This document shows, piece by piece, positions 11,993-25,132 of a stretch of DNA of 64,000 bases. The notes beneath the pieces were generated by a model. The model was not told the DNA's origin. It was given only the letters and a program-made list of their open reading frames with translations, and searched no databases. The stretch's first letter is position 1; the number at the start of each line of letters is the position of its first letter. The translations under genes and the position numbers were made by a program. Source of the DNA: Steinernema hermaphroditum (lineage: Eukaryota; Nematoda; Chromadorea; Rhabditida; Steinernematidae); NCBI GenBank assembly GCA_030435675.1, contig CM059623.1, positions 11,186,012 through 11,250,011 of the forward strand, in the 5' to 3' direction.

Positions 11993-13759
11993 TCGATATA
12001 AAAATTAAAATGTCGTTATAGATACAGAAGAACCAATCCAGAATATAAAGGACGTACTGCTTGAAAAAGTTAACAAAAATGAATCATTGAAATAAGTGAT
12101 GCAGGCAGCGCGTGTAGTCAGCCCTATAGTATTTCACTTCGGCTGGCAGATCGCTCTTGACAGAACAGAATCAGTCATGACAGGAGTAAATCATAACTGA
12201 AATCGGGTTAACTTAAAATACGGATGTGCTGATCCCATAAGGAAGCTTCCAAATTATCGCAATGGAGCTAACCACGAACGCATCTCTCATGATCTTTCGC
12301 GCGATCCTTAACAAGACCGGCAATTTAAGGTCCCCAGCCCATAGGGCACCAAAAATTTGATCAAAATGACGCCGTGAGGACATAAAATTTAAACCTCAAA
12401 TGATGACGTCCGAATGGAAGACCAAAAGGACTCCAGAGAACGCTCAAACGGCGTTTTAAAGCTTTCGGGACCATAATTCATTGGAGAACATATTGAATGA
12501 GAAAAAGAGAAATGTGGCGATAAACTCTCGAAGTTCTCAGTTCCCATCTACCGAACTAATGCCAACCGGAAAAGAGGAACAAGAGGAGTCCCGTCCGCGA
12601 TCAATCCGAATCAACAAATATATTTATCAAGCGCACGCCCAAAAACAATCAATCAGTCCATAAATTACCATACGATAATAGGCTATGTGCGCCCCATCCA
12701 CCCATATGATGTAATACTGCACCGACTTTCACTTCCTTATGGTCCCCAAAAAAGCCATCAACGACGCCAAAAAAGCATTCTTTCCTCTCCGATCGCCCTG
12801 AACTCTCACGACCAACTTTTTACATCTCAGCACCGAGCGCTTCCACGAAAAGACCGCCGCCGTCAGCAAGAGAAGGTTTATGGAGCGCCGTTCGGCGGCC
12901 AACCAGAACAACGGGCCGTCAATTTTCGATATTTGGCGCCAACCCATGCCAACGACGTCGTTTTGTTCGTCATTTCGCCGAGGGGACAAACAAGTGGACG
13001 CACAAGTTATTAATCATCGCTTTAAACCGCTGCGGAAGGGCTGTCCGGATGGCGTTCGAGTGAGGAAAGGGTGACCTGAATGGCAGAGAGCCGAAAGTAA
13101 ATATGAGTATTTTGTGATTAAGATTTTGTTCCAGAAGGAACGGACCGAAGAAGAAGAGAATGTCGCCATGGAAATGAGTAAGCCAATACAATAGAAGCGT
13201 GGAAAACGAATGTTACAAATTAGAAGAGTGCCATTACGACTTCAAACAAGAACTGTAGGATAAGTACGTGTGTACCCACTTTACTGTGTACCCACTTTAT
13301 TTGTACTCCCTTTGTGGACTGAAGCCAATAAGTAGAACTTCTTACACAAGTACAAGATCAAAAATCCTTGAAGAAATCCAGTTGAGTACGGTTGATACGG
13401 GTGGTCCTATCCGTTGCTCTGTTGATCTGTATGGTAACAACACCTCGCCAATTTGAAATTTCGCGCAAAAGCCCTGGATGGTCTAATTTTTGACCTTCCA
13501 CTTGACTCGAGATCTCAAAATTTAAAACATCTACCACAAATGAGAGCTAATTTCAATCTTAATTGTATCTGCTATACAAAAATCTGCTTGAATTCATCAG
13601 CCAGAAGAAGAATGACGGTTTTGGACCAGAAACTGTTTAGAGTTCCTATTTGCATATTAGGCATATCTAGCATAGACATACATCATCACATGGTAATAGG
13701 CATTTAGACGAATTTAATCTGGCACTGAACCGAACTACTGAACGGAGACGCACACTTCG

Positions 13760-14060
13760 AAACTTAGTGACTGACGAAGTCAGCGTGGATAAACTCAGGA
13801 CTGCTCAACGATGGATAGAGCGCAGAATGGCCGCAAGCTCGTCTATTAGACAGCAAAATGGATGAGAGGCTCCGACACCAAGGTGAAAGACATCGGCGAA
13901 GTTGCTAGCAGAAGGAAATGAACTTCGCTTGGAAGTAGGCCAATGGAAGCCGGGAAAAGTGGTTAATCCGAATCGAAGAATTACGCTGGTTCAATATGGT
14001 GCAACAACATGCAGCATGTTAGATATCGCAATAAAAGTCACACGTTGTTCAGGCGCTTAG
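13760..14060 (+). pseudogene. non-LTR reverse transcriptase C-terminal relic
   Basis: Across three frames broken by stops and shifts, the translation shows the layout typical of the end of LINE ORF2: KLRTAQRWIERRM, then a VKDIGEVASRRK-like stretch, then a FAWK...SREKW-like stretch. This matches the conserved end in which an ERRM segment precedes a KWRWAGHVAR-type motif. It is heavily decayed. Assignment rests on motif order by eye. Confidence 0.45.
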
Positions 14061-17000
14061 TGCTGCACTATGTGGCGACCAAGAGGACATCTTGATATCT
14101 AAACTTCATCAAAGATCGCGTGGAATCGACTTCACTGTGGCTACCCTTTAAAATAAAAAAAAATAAACCTACTTCACGTCTTGAATTTTGTGCTTTGCTT
14201 TGTGCTTATCCCCTCCCCTAACCTGTTCTTATCCCACCATTACTGGTCTGCTTCCAAAACACGTTCCATAAGCGCTTGTTTTGTTTTTGTTTTTAATTTG
14301 GAAAGCGAAACAACTATTCTTGGTTTCTCTACGTTCGAGAGCACAAATGGCGCTCGACATACGGTGAGCAAACACAAAAAAAGACGTTAGGCAGTAAACG
14401 GCGTGGCCGATAAGAGGCAATCAAAGGAGTAATGGTGATAGCGGGGGTCACGATATGAGAACTCCGCGTGGGAGGACTACTCAAACAAGCAAGCAGCAGA
14501 TGGCGGAGGTCACGTAGGCAAGCAGAGTCATCATGAAAGACTGAAATTCACATGGGATAACTGGTACTTAAATCTGTCGCTGGGAGGTGGAGTACTTGGA
14601 AGACACCATGAACCCAGCGGTCAATGGATAAAATAAGTGTTTATGGGCCGAATTTATTGCTGAACCCAAAATAAAATGTTTTCTCACGAACCATCGCCGA
14701 TGTTGACTTCATTCGCTAATGTACGCACCGTGAACTCCCGGTGGCTGAGAATAGCACATGTGGCCACAAGGACAATTGTGGGATTAAAATGTATCCAGCA
14801 CTCCTTGAAAATATTTTCGTCACCTCTGCAAAATATATTAATCCGATTTTCGCTCGTCTAAAGTGCATGGTCTGTTTTCGACTGCCGTAGAAAACACACC
14901 ATACGAAGAAATCTGTGGAAATCGAATCGAAGATACGATCTTCTCAGCAACATATTTTTTCTGAACATAAAGAATCCAAAAGACGGCAGAGTCCAAATGA
15001 ACATAATGGTGATGAGACTTGGTGGCAACAGACTTGAGGTATGATCCTGTTATCCTCCATACATCAACAGTTTGGCACTACACTTAAATGAAGAGGTACT
15101 CCTAGGAAAAACGGAGAAAACTTCCTTTTTAAAGCGTATTGCACTCAATTACAATTATATGCATCGTATAAAAAAAATGATGCGAAAAAATAACAAAATC
15201 ATAGAACTTCGCTTACTACATTATACAGAATTATAGCACATTATAATATTACACATTATAATACGCTTTGCTTCACGCTTCGCGCAACTAACGCATGTTG
15301 GTGCCAAGAATCGACTGACATACCGGCGGTATGTAGACACAATTTTAGAGCTCATCGAAGAGGCTAAGCATCGCCTGATATCCAAAATGCTGAAGCATAA
15401 TAAGACGAGAAATGGGAAAAAGATCGCATGAAATGTTTCGTCGAAGAAGTAAATGTCAAGAGAAGGATCAAGCTTAAGGTTACGGGAGGAAATAAGATAT
15501 TGCCGTAATGTTCATGTTGACCATTACAGGAAAAAAAATTCAGTACAGTAGCCCTAGAGGCAACACTCCAATACGAATGATTTTGCAGCAAAAATATCGC
15601 GTATGTCAGAGGGATCAAATTGGTGAGTATCGACGGCTACGAGGTGCATAAAAAGGCAAAAAATGAAATTGCGCAACGGGAAGGACTGGCGATTATTAGG
15701 TGACAAAAATAAGATATTACCCATCTCCTTGTCAACATTGAAACAAGAAGCTGTCTCTTTCATATTCCTACCTAACCTTGATTTTTTGACCGATCATCGC
15801 ATTGAAATAACACAATTTGGAACCACCACTCGTACTATATGTAAATTTACATCAAAGCGGAAAACAAAGGAAGGGAAGCATCGATGTTTGTGCTATCTGG
15901 ATAGTGATGAAGGGAACTGACGTAAAAAAAAGGTCTCTATTACATATGCAAAGGGATGTCCTTCAAAAATTGTAACCATTTCAGCCAGGAATCGAAGTAA
16001 GAAAGAAGGGCACTATCATGACTAATGCGGACTAACAGTAGTCAAGCCTCAGAAGAACTGAACGGAAATTAGACGATGGATGTCTATCACATTGACCACT
16101 ATAGAAACAATACAGACCTTCTATAAAGGCGAGCAAACATCGGATTTAAAATCACACGTTTTTAGTCATCAAGAAGTCCTTCTGCTGCCCTTATATATGG
16201 CAATTTTTCGAACAAGAATCCTTATGCGACCTGATAGGCGTCGAATCTACACCTCCACACTCACATGAGTTCTGGCACGGTCGAAGTAACATTTGGCAAA
16301 ACAACTGGTAAATCGATTGCGGTCAAGGGCTCTCGATCGCTAGGGAAACCAGATGTGTATGAGCAGAACGTAAATATTTGGAAGAACTCGATTTTCGATG
16401 TCATGACACTCGATATTTACTTTTTGTTCGAAAGAAAACAATTCAAAGCAAGGCATAAAGTGCCTTTTTGAGTGTCTAGTCAACGAGTTGAAATAGCTCA
16501 AAAACAGAGCTTTCGAGGCGACTAGTTCGTGGTCAAAACAACTAAGTTCATTTGGAACAACAGCGGAAGATATGCACAAAAATGGAGAGAGCGATTTTTG
16601 CAGAGAGCCTTCACGTGCGTTCACATGACACGAGGAGCTTTTCGCTCTCGCCAAATCTCGATCGCAACCGGTATTGTGTGTGAATTGTGGCGGCTCGCCT
16701 CCTTCTTCTCCGATGCGTGACGGAGTCGAGAGATGACAAAGAAGAACGAAAACATTTGACAGCTATCGATCGATTCACATTTGTCGTTTTGTACACTTAT
16801 GTAAGAATCCTCCATGTGGAATGCGATAATTAGCGGAGGGAGTCCCGATGGAGAACACGTGAACTCGGCGATGACGAATGGCGCGCGCTGTACTTTGGCC
16901 TTTGGGAAATGCGAAAAGCGGACGAAGTTGGCGCCAATCGTGATCGATGCGCTTTAGAGGGCTGTGTGTAAACAAAAATTGTGTGAAAAGACGGCTTGGG

Positions 17001-18325
17001 ACTGAGTAGAAAGGTGCGAAAAGAGGACAGCCGGAGAAGCTCTGGAAACTTTGTCAAGATCGGTAGATGTATAAAATGTTGGGAAAAGTACAACAGCTAA
17101 AAAGATTGCTGGCAAATCCCCGAAAGGAGAATTAAGATCCAGTGATAGACAAGAAAGAGATGTACGTCTCCACGTCGATCGTGTAATGTATCGGCGCTGA
17201 TTACGTGCTGTTTCAAAAGTCAGCGGAAGTGGCGGCTGGGGGAACGTATATTGTGATCAACGGGATCAAAGAAAAGTGAAGGGTGGGGGGCGGGAACGTT
17301 TGCTTGTAGCTTCTGGTATTGATTTCTCACGTATAGACCTTTTGTATAGACCTTTTGAGTCGGAAAATGTACAGTAGCCGCATTATAAAGAGCCGCACCC
17401 CATTTATAAAGCTTCAATAGTCCAATTTCAAATGTATGCATTAAACCATGGGCAGCAGATGCACACCTCCTGTTAACCTGCTGCCCTGCTCTAAATAATT
17501 TAAATACAATACAATAGATACATAGAAAATAGCGAAATCCGGGTGTGCCTGTTTCTGTGGCCGAGCCGGCTTCGAGTTGGCCTAATGTATTACATTTCCT
17601 GGCGGCACATTGGGTCGAAAAATAAAGAATGCAATTTCAAAAATTCGTAAAATACAATTCACCACTGCGAATTTTAGTTTATAGCTACCATATCTCTCTC
17701 ATAGGTCCAAAGATCAGAATCAAAATGATAAGTAAATTCATCGTCTATCGGGCGACCCCAAAATCAGTTTCGCGTATGATAGACGCCACATACGATGCCA
17801 GACGAACCATTGAAAAGATTTTAGGTTTGATGTTAGATCATTGCAGGGTATTGTTAGGGGTCATTCTTAAATTTCGTTCTTGCAGTAGGTAATGCTACAC
17901 AGATAACCAATAAATCTATTTGAGATCCAGTCCGTTTGAGATCGATTCACGTTTATTGGCCTTCAATGCCTTTCGCGACATCAAAATCAGATTCATCCAC
18001 TCATGTTATTTGGATCTTTCTCTAGGTCACTGATTGAGATTCATATTCATGTCTTTTGGCGCCAAATTCTTCCGTTGGTCACCATTTTCTTCTGTTTTGG
18101 TTTCTTGTGAACGATCTGGGATTCATACCGCACGCATAGTACAAAGTCATTAAATCTATAAATGGCCAACGACTATCTTCCTTTCTACTGGCTGAGTGTT
18201 ATATTCCATTTGAAGTACATCAGGAAATCACATGCTCTTCAATGGGTCTATTTTGACACTTTAGGTACATTGCCAGTGCTGTTGTCATCACCCTGTTTCT
18301 GATCGAACCACCATCGCCTATAGAT

Positions 18326-18841
18326 TTAAAACGAATCACTAAAGAACCAACCTAGCAAGTCGGACAGTTTCCGGAGATATTCCGTGTCCGATGACCGACT
18401 CGAGAGGGTATTCGTGAAGTCGTGCGGCACTCCGAACATCAACTTCGGCACCTGTGGCGGCACATTGGCGAAGTATGAGCATTTCAGGCATTTTTGGGGC
18501 CTCGTGATACGGGCACTCGTCTCGGGACTCGTGCTCTTCGAATCGAACTTCTGCCTCACGATCACGTGTTGCTGATTGTTGAGATGTCCCAGCTGGGCCA
18601 CTCCTCCCTCTATGGGCGATATCTTGCGACCTCCGTTCCGCTGGGGCGCCGTCTGGATCGGCGGCGTTCCGTCGACCTCGTAGGCGGACGAGGCCGAGGT
18701 ACGCGAACGGTGCGCCGTCCGCGTACCGCAGCACAGCCAGTCGCGTATGCTGCCCAGGATCTGGAAGAACGTTTTCGCAATCATCAACAAAAAACACATT
18801 TGGCACATCGATAGGAGTTTTATAAACACGCCGCGAGGCAT
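18326..18841 (-). CDS. small single-pass membrane protein exon, unknown family
   Basis: The frame from the ATG at 18841 gives about 171 residues. Residues 5-30 form a Cys/Met/Leu/Phe-rich hydrophobic segment that could be a membrane anchor. A CC pair follows, then a long Ser/Thr/Arg-rich tail. Third codon positions are strongly G/C in this frame and not in the overlapping minus-strand frame of similar length, which is why it was chosen. A TTTAG acceptor-like signal lies upstream (about 18890), so a 5' exon may exist. A possible donor near the end (about 18346) means the stop might be bypassed. No family is recognised. Confidence 0.5.
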   Translation of the reverse strand: MPRGVFIKLLSMCQMCFLLMIAKTFFQILGSIRDWLCCGTRTAHRSRTSASSAYEVDGTPPIQTAPQRNGGRKISPIEGGVAQLGHLNNQQHVIVRQKFDSKSTSPETSARITRPQKCLKCSYFANVPPQVPKLMFGVPHDFTNTLSSRSSDTEYLRKLSDLLGWFFSDSF

Positions 18842-20062
18842 TCGGCCGTCCGTGATCTTCGTTGTAAAACACAACAACGAGAAGTTCTAAAGCGCGAACG
18901 TTTTCAACAAAATATCAACACGCACGTAGGAATGTACATCGTGGACAGAGTTGGTTTTTGGTCGTCGACATCTTGTCGACCTGCTCCGCAACTTTTTAGA
19001 ATCGACAGAAGGCAAATGGCAAAAAGCGGCAATGCTGGAAAGGAGAGAATTAATGATGCCTGATTCTTACCCATCACATGGCGAAGTGTAGTCTATCAGA
19101 AATGTTTACGTGCACTTTTAAAATTCAGGAGAAGTTGTGACCGCTCGGAACACATTTTTATCGCAGAGACCCGAGAGAAATATGGTCCAGTGTTTGCTGC
19201 AAAGAGAAACAGAAATGGAGGCGTTTTGTGATTGGAAACTTGTGTCACTACTTGTGATTCTCGTAGTCTATATGGATAAATTCTATTCGGTTCGTAGAGG
19301 CGTGAATTCTCAACGTGGGTGGTGTGGTCGGTGAGTTCTTGAGGATATTTCTATTGTCATAAAGTACATACAATTCAAGCATGCATGTGACTAGCATGGG
19401 AAGAGGGTGACAATAACAGATCCGATTCTTGTAGCTGAGGTGAAGGAGATTCATGGCCATCCTACAATATCAGATGAGTCCAGCTCCGACAACTTTAGTA
19501 GGTAACAGTGCGAGACAATGTAGTCGAACAGAGAAATTTTCATGCCGTGACACGACTCCAGCACGACTATTTAACAACATAGAACACCACGTGTAATAAA
19601 GAGTACAGCGATATGCTCCCTAAATAAAGAACAGCCTTCCTGCCTCGGACGGTTGCGTCAATCTACAAACACCCATGAAGTACTGGAAACGGCTTCAGAA
19701 CCACTAAGATCACTCAACTATGAACAACATGCTCCTGGAAAGTGTTGATTTGTGATAGATATCAAATAAAATTGCATCCAGTAAATGCTTCGGGTATCGG
19801 AAATGGCCTTAGCCGTACAAAGCATTTGGGCGCATAAATTTTTAAGGTTGCGAGCAAGAGAAGCGAGCCCCGCTTTCATTTTTGTCCTTGCTTTAGGCTT
19901 CGGCTTAGGACTATGCCTATTGATTTTAAGCGAGCCCTGTAGTCTTGACAGCTTCGAACGAAAGAGTGCACTAGTCAGCGTTGGTTTGACACCGCTTTTC
20001 TTATACTAGTGTACGGCTTATGGAACGTGCGCCCAAATGATAGGTACCACTAACCGTCTCAT
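18842..20062. other. intergenic stretch, no gene seen
   Basis: AT-rich, with a short dispersed repeat at 19885-19945 and no supported coding region. The frame at 19137-19334 has no motif or splice support. Confidence 0.4.
19885..19945 (+). repeat. dispersed repeat shared with 31848-31905
   Basis: A roughly 60-bp stretch with GGCTTCGGCTTAGGACTATG and then GATTTTAAGCGAGC closely matches 31848-31905. Related words in inverted order occur at 53030-53110. It is probably part of an old non-autonomous transposon family. Confidence 0.6.
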
Positions 20063-20074
20063 CTCGGAAACTCG

Positions 20075-20590
20075 ATTTTTTTCACGATTTTTTTTCACGA
20101 TTTTATTTCGCGAATCAAAGGCATTTCGCCTTGCACGACACCGAAAATAGTCAAACAGAGAATGTCTGGCAGACGACTTGATCCCTGGCGTGGCGTTCAT
20201 GTCGAACCGGTGGGTGGCGGAGCGCTTCATGAGGCTTCTGGGAATCGGCAAATCTTCGGATTCAAGAGCGGAACATCGTTTGTGGCACAGCGCACGCTTC
20301 TGTGCTCGAATCTGATGGTCCATGGTTCGGGAGTTGCGTCTTCGATGGTGGTGGCGTCCTCAGAGCGTCGGCGACCTTCGGGATGACATCTCACGCAGCG
20401 TTGGGCGTCGGATTCCTGGCGTCGGACATCTTGTTGTCAGCGGTGGTGGGACTATGGATTCCGGGTGTCCCAATTCCCTCTGGAAGCCGGAACAGTCACA
20501 ACTGCCACGGGGTTTGCCATCTGACCGACCAGACACTCAGAGAGCGACCGGAGGGACCGACCGCTCGCCACCGCGACACGAGTGAGAGTC
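20075..20590 (-). repeat. short retroposon copy B
   Basis: About 516 bp, homologous to copies A and C. It is flanked by the 12-bp direct repeat CTCGGAAACTCG at 20063-20074 and 20591-20602. The A-rich tail is on the left: read on the minus strand it ends ATAAAATCGTGA followed by A-runs and another TCGTGA. The head is at 20590. The minus-strand frame near 20323-20100 matches the frame at 57735-57500 of copy C in many residues. Confidence 0.85.
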
Positions 20591-22103
20591 CTCGGAAACT
20601 CGTCAAATCCAAATGCCCATCATATTCAAATCTCGATTTAAGGAGACCTACAGGGGCCACCGAAGTGCAATCACGGCAAGCTACTCGATTTTTCATTTCG
20701 CGGGCATCAAAACGTTCCTTACACTAATACCGTACCCTAATTCATTTCCATATACCCTAATTCATTTCCATATAGACATGCCTAAGTCTCTAGACATGGG
20801 AAAGCAGCTGAAGGCCAGCATGGATGTTGAGGTCCGTGCAAGCTAAGTCCCAAATCACACAGTTGTCCCTTCGAAACTAATAGGTCATGACCGCCTCTTA
20901 ACGTCACAAAACTTTGAGAATCACAGACGAAAAGGACGAACTCAAGCTGTCGAATTGTAGTAGCTGGAGTTGGCAAACAAGGTGAGGGAATGTACACCTT
21001 CGAGACAAACGACGGCCAGTTCCGCCATCTCGGAAATAATGGCGGAGAACGAAGTAAACAATCGTGTTTTTGTTAAGACACCTCTCCTCAAGTAGTTTTC
21101 GTCTCCGTTACTAAACGAAACTTTGGCGCGAAAAACATCTCTCAATAACAGAGCCTCATCTTACAATTGCTTCAAACAAAGCGAGCGGACGGAAGTCCTT
21201 TGTGGATCCCGTCAAAATTGAGCAATTATTACAAAGTGTATCAGGAAGGGAATGCCTTAGACCCGAAAGAGATTGTGAAAGTGATAGAGGAGAGCGAAAA
21301 ATAAATAATTAGTCGCGAACTGGTTTTATGAAAGATGTACATCACATGGTATATTACAACGATGACCGCAGAGTCACTCCTCCGACCATGCCACCAAAGT
21401 ACAAGGACCAGTCAAGGAGTAAGTAGCATTTTCCTAGGCATCCCAAGTAGGTCAGATCACTCAAAATTTGTCCGCATTTTTCTGAATACGAGCAGGATGA
21501 TCAGTTGCATATTCACTCTTCACATTAAAATAAAATACTCATTTATTATTTGAGTACTAAAGCAAAACACTTTATTTCGGTGACTAAACGCTCCCAGTTC
21601 CCAACGGGCACGCATATCGAAGAAGAGGTAAACAATTGTGTTTTGTCGAAACTACATCCGGCCATTAAATACCTATACGGGAAAGTGTTATTTTTATATC
21701 GAACTCGGGCAATTTCCACTAATAACACTACACGTCGTCATAGATAATGTTTATTTCAAGAAGTGGGGTTCCCGAACATTATGACTTATCGATCCTTTTT
21801 GAGCACTAATCGCCAACACATCAATCGGATTCATTGAACTGCCAGTCGTTTCAGGAACGAACTCTTCAAAGAATTGAGACCTCTTGAATGGTGAGTAAGT
21901 TGAAATTTTTTTTCATTTTAAGCGCACAATAAAATAGTAACCTCAAAGGTTTCCTATGGTACTAATTGTGTGATGGGCGGTGGCAATTTTAAACCACACC
22001 ACGTACACACTTTGCTCCAACCTACCGAATGCACCTATCGCTGTGTTGTCAAATACCAAAACATAAACAACTCTCAAAAAGATGGAGTTCATATCTTCCT
22101 TAC

Positions 22104-22905
22104 GGAAATAGAGGTCAAATGTTGAAAAAATGACCTTTTTTCTTAATCTCTCAAATTCTCAAGGTTCTCAGGATTCTCAAAAGTATGATTGCCCGAGACG
22201 ATATATTTCCAAGTCGACCTCTACAAAAGTTCTCCATTTTGAGCTGACAGATTCCAGTTTGCTATTCTTATAGCACTCTCTTAGCTCTATCCTAGCTTCA
22301 CCTCTGTCCATCCACAAATGACGACATCAGAGGAAGCAACTGAGAACAAGACAACGAAAGCAGAAATATTTTTTGACTCGAAAGTCCGCATGTTCCACGA
22401 ACAAAGAATCCGCATGTTGGCCACAAAGTAAATTAATCTTATCACGTGCCAATAATGAACACTTCGAGTGATATATGTGTTTATGAGATATATACGAATC
22501 TCCTACGTTTCTCGCACTATTTGACCTTCCTTTAACAGTCATATCATTTTTGCGCCATTTTAATGTTAATTGAGACGCTTTGTGGTGTATACAATGAGCC
22601 CATAATTATTAAGCTGACAATTTTTTCACAAAGTATCTGCACCTATACAAAGACAAAGGGCAGAAATCTTTAAAAAATTTTAAATGTAGTAATTGTCTTA
22701 GTAAGCTTCGCGAAATAGCTACAAAAATAGAGGCCAAATGTGGAGAAAATGACCCTTGGATTTTAAAAAATGGATCCAAGTTGACCTCCACAAAGGCTCT
22801 CCATTTCGAGCTGAGCGATTCTCGTTTAAATTGTCATGTAGCACTGTCTTCACTGTGTCTTACCTTGTGGTGATATCAGAGGAAACCACTCAGAGTAAGA
22901 CAAGG
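22104..22905 (+). repeat. diverged direct repeat pair
   Basis: The blocks at about 22104-22355 and 22720-22905 share the order AATAGAGGYCAAATG, AAGTYGACCTC, CTCCATTT, GAGCTGA and ATCAGAGGAA. The first copy has an extra roughly 60 bp. This is a local duplication or two insertions of one repeat family. No coding content is seen. Confidence 0.6.
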
Positions 22906-23816
22906 CCAAAAACTGGACAAAAAACATGTTTTTCCCATGTACCTAGCACATTCTGCGGACGAATGAATCCAGATGTTAAGCCTTTTGGCCAGTTACATGA
23001 TGTTATCTTCGATGATGATGGTGAATACCTTGAAATTTGCGTGATCCGTGTAATAAACAATTGTCACCAAAGTGACCCTTTCTCAATTTCACAACCCAAA
23101 TAATGTTGCATACTGGACAAGGAATTTAAGTTGTACCAACAGAGGCTACATGAAGTAATAAGAAATCGCCTGCGTTTTGCTGTGAGTTACCGTTAACGAT
23201 ATTATCATAGCTGACCATAACGACCAAACTTTAGACCGGTTCTTCAAAAGGAAACACTACACGCATTAGCTCAGGGAAAGCACTTTAGAAATTCCGACAA
23301 ATATTCAGTCGATCAGAAGAGATTTCCATTTGAATATAAACGATTCGAAACACTCGAAGCGGATTAAAAGCACATGACATATTACACGAACCAACAAGTT
23401 CAGGCAGCCCTTGTCACGTCACGAAAGTACGTAGAAGTCAGAATAATAAACGCAATCCATCATACAACGGGCTTCATCAGAAGGTCTTCACCGTGTCGAG
23501 AGTTTGCAATGAAACAGGCAAAGTGCACGACGAGGACAACCCCCCAGCCACAACATGCTGAAATCACGTATCACTATCGAGACACAACAAATGCCTCCAG
23601 AGGCCAATACAACGAATTTGTCGACTCAGCCGGATGTCAAAAGTGCAAAATTATGAAATCATCGACTTCCGTAAATGTTTCTCGTCACGATCACGTGGCG
23701 CAACCCGGTCCTGCGGGATGAAATACGATCGCAGCACCAAAGACCTACTGACGGGCAGAATCTTAGGCAAACATCACAAGTTCTTTTTCCCAAAAAGCAC
23801 TTTGGAGATTAGGCGC

Positions 23817-23836
23817 CCGAGTTGTCGACAACTCGG
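23817..23836. repeat. perfect 20-bp palindrome
   Basis: CCGAGTTGTCGACAACTCGG is fully self-complementary, without a loop. It could be a dimeric-protein binding site or chance. No gene start is close by. Confidence 0.6.
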
Positions 23837-25108
23837 AGGGAAGGCGGCACCTGGCCGCCGTCAGGAGGATGTCGCGACGAGCGCATCGCCTAACGAGCCA
23901 ACTGATGGCTGTTAATGTGGCGGACTTCAATCAATCGCACGTGTTTCCGAACACAATGGAAGTGGAAGAGAAAGGGTGTTCTGGATGGGGAAGTTAAGGG
24001 ACGAGCAAAGGTCAATTCACATTTGGAATTTTCGACCTTTGCCAAATGATAGTGATTCGAAAGGGCAAGCAAAGGGCACTCTGTCTGGTATCTTTAAAGA
24101 ATGAGCAGAAATAACTTTACACCAGGTTACACAGCACTTACTCCTTCTCGTGTGTTCTGGAGGAATCGAATCAAATGGAAGACAAGGACTTCCTGGAAGA
24201 CAGTCGCTACAATGAAATATAATCGAAATTTTTGGACCTAAAAGATATACCGTGAAATAAGCGCGGTTACCAATTGAAACATGACTAATTTAAGGCTACG
24301 TTGAAGCTGTTCACATCAGATATACATAAGTTATTGGAAAGATTTAACATTGCAAGATATTCCCAGATCAAACGTGCTACGTAAAGTGCTACAGGCAAAG
24401 CTTTTAAAGCACTTCCTGAATGATCAATGGCGAGACTACACCGAGAAGTATCCAAAGAACAGCGTTCTCTTTCTCACGTTTCAGAATTTCAATCTGGAAA
24501 ATCGAATAAAATATTCAGGCTATCGACTTGGATAATTGTTCCTAGTGGAAAAAGCGCTATCCGATCTCCGATCTGCTATCGTAAAGCTTTACATATGCAG
24601 TTTTAAAAAAGTGACCTCTAATACTTGTAGTAACAAAAATAATATGGTTTTTGATCATGTCGAAGTCGAGTCAACTAGAGTGCAGATGAGAAAGCAGTGA
24701 CGACGGTATATTCATACAAATTCTTTTCTTTGGAGATGTTTCTTTAAATTAGAGTCTTGTGAGTTTATGCTCTTGAATCGACTGATTTCACCGTGCAAAG
24801 CCATCATATAATACTACAAGAAAGGGGTGCGTCAAACCATAGCCACTGCTTCTCATCTTGCTTCTGTGACTTATACGACAGAGGCTAAAAGCAAGTGCGT
24901 ACAGCGAAGGTCGCCTATAACCTCCAGTCCGAACTACAGCTATCGAAGACCCCACGCGGAAATATGGCCTTGTGTACCGCTGTGACGCGCTTGTCCCAGT
25001 CATGCACCTTAGTGTTCTAGGCTTTCTGGGAGTCATTGCAGCCATCATTGCACCAGCGAACTAATTCAAAAATAAAGCTATACCCAGTCGCAAAGCTCAT
25101 GGATTAGT

Positions 25109-25132
25109 CGCAACCTTTCGTGAAAGGTTGCG
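25109..25132. repeat. 24-bp near-perfect palindrome
   Basis: Arms CGCAACCTTTC and GAAAGGTTGCG, 11 bp each, are separated by two bases. The same geometry (11-bp arms, 2-nt centre) occurs at 32703-32726 with a different sequence. Confidence 0.6.

Larger units (their letters stand above)
10383..18325. other. gene-poor region with scattered relics
   Basis: No intact gene was found over 8 kb. Contents: a head fragment of the 0.5-kb retroposon (11952-11992), a LINE relic (13760-14060), a GC-richer patch with the 14-bp palindrome GGGAGACGTCTCCC (11172-11185), and an AATAAA-rich stretch. The remaining open frames are short and have no motifs. Confidence 0.45.

Noticed and set aside
18339..18872. Second minus-strand frame of about 177 residues overlapping the membrane-protein exon
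   Set aside because: Codon third positions are G/C-biased in the other frame, and the residues here have no hydrophobic or domain pattern.
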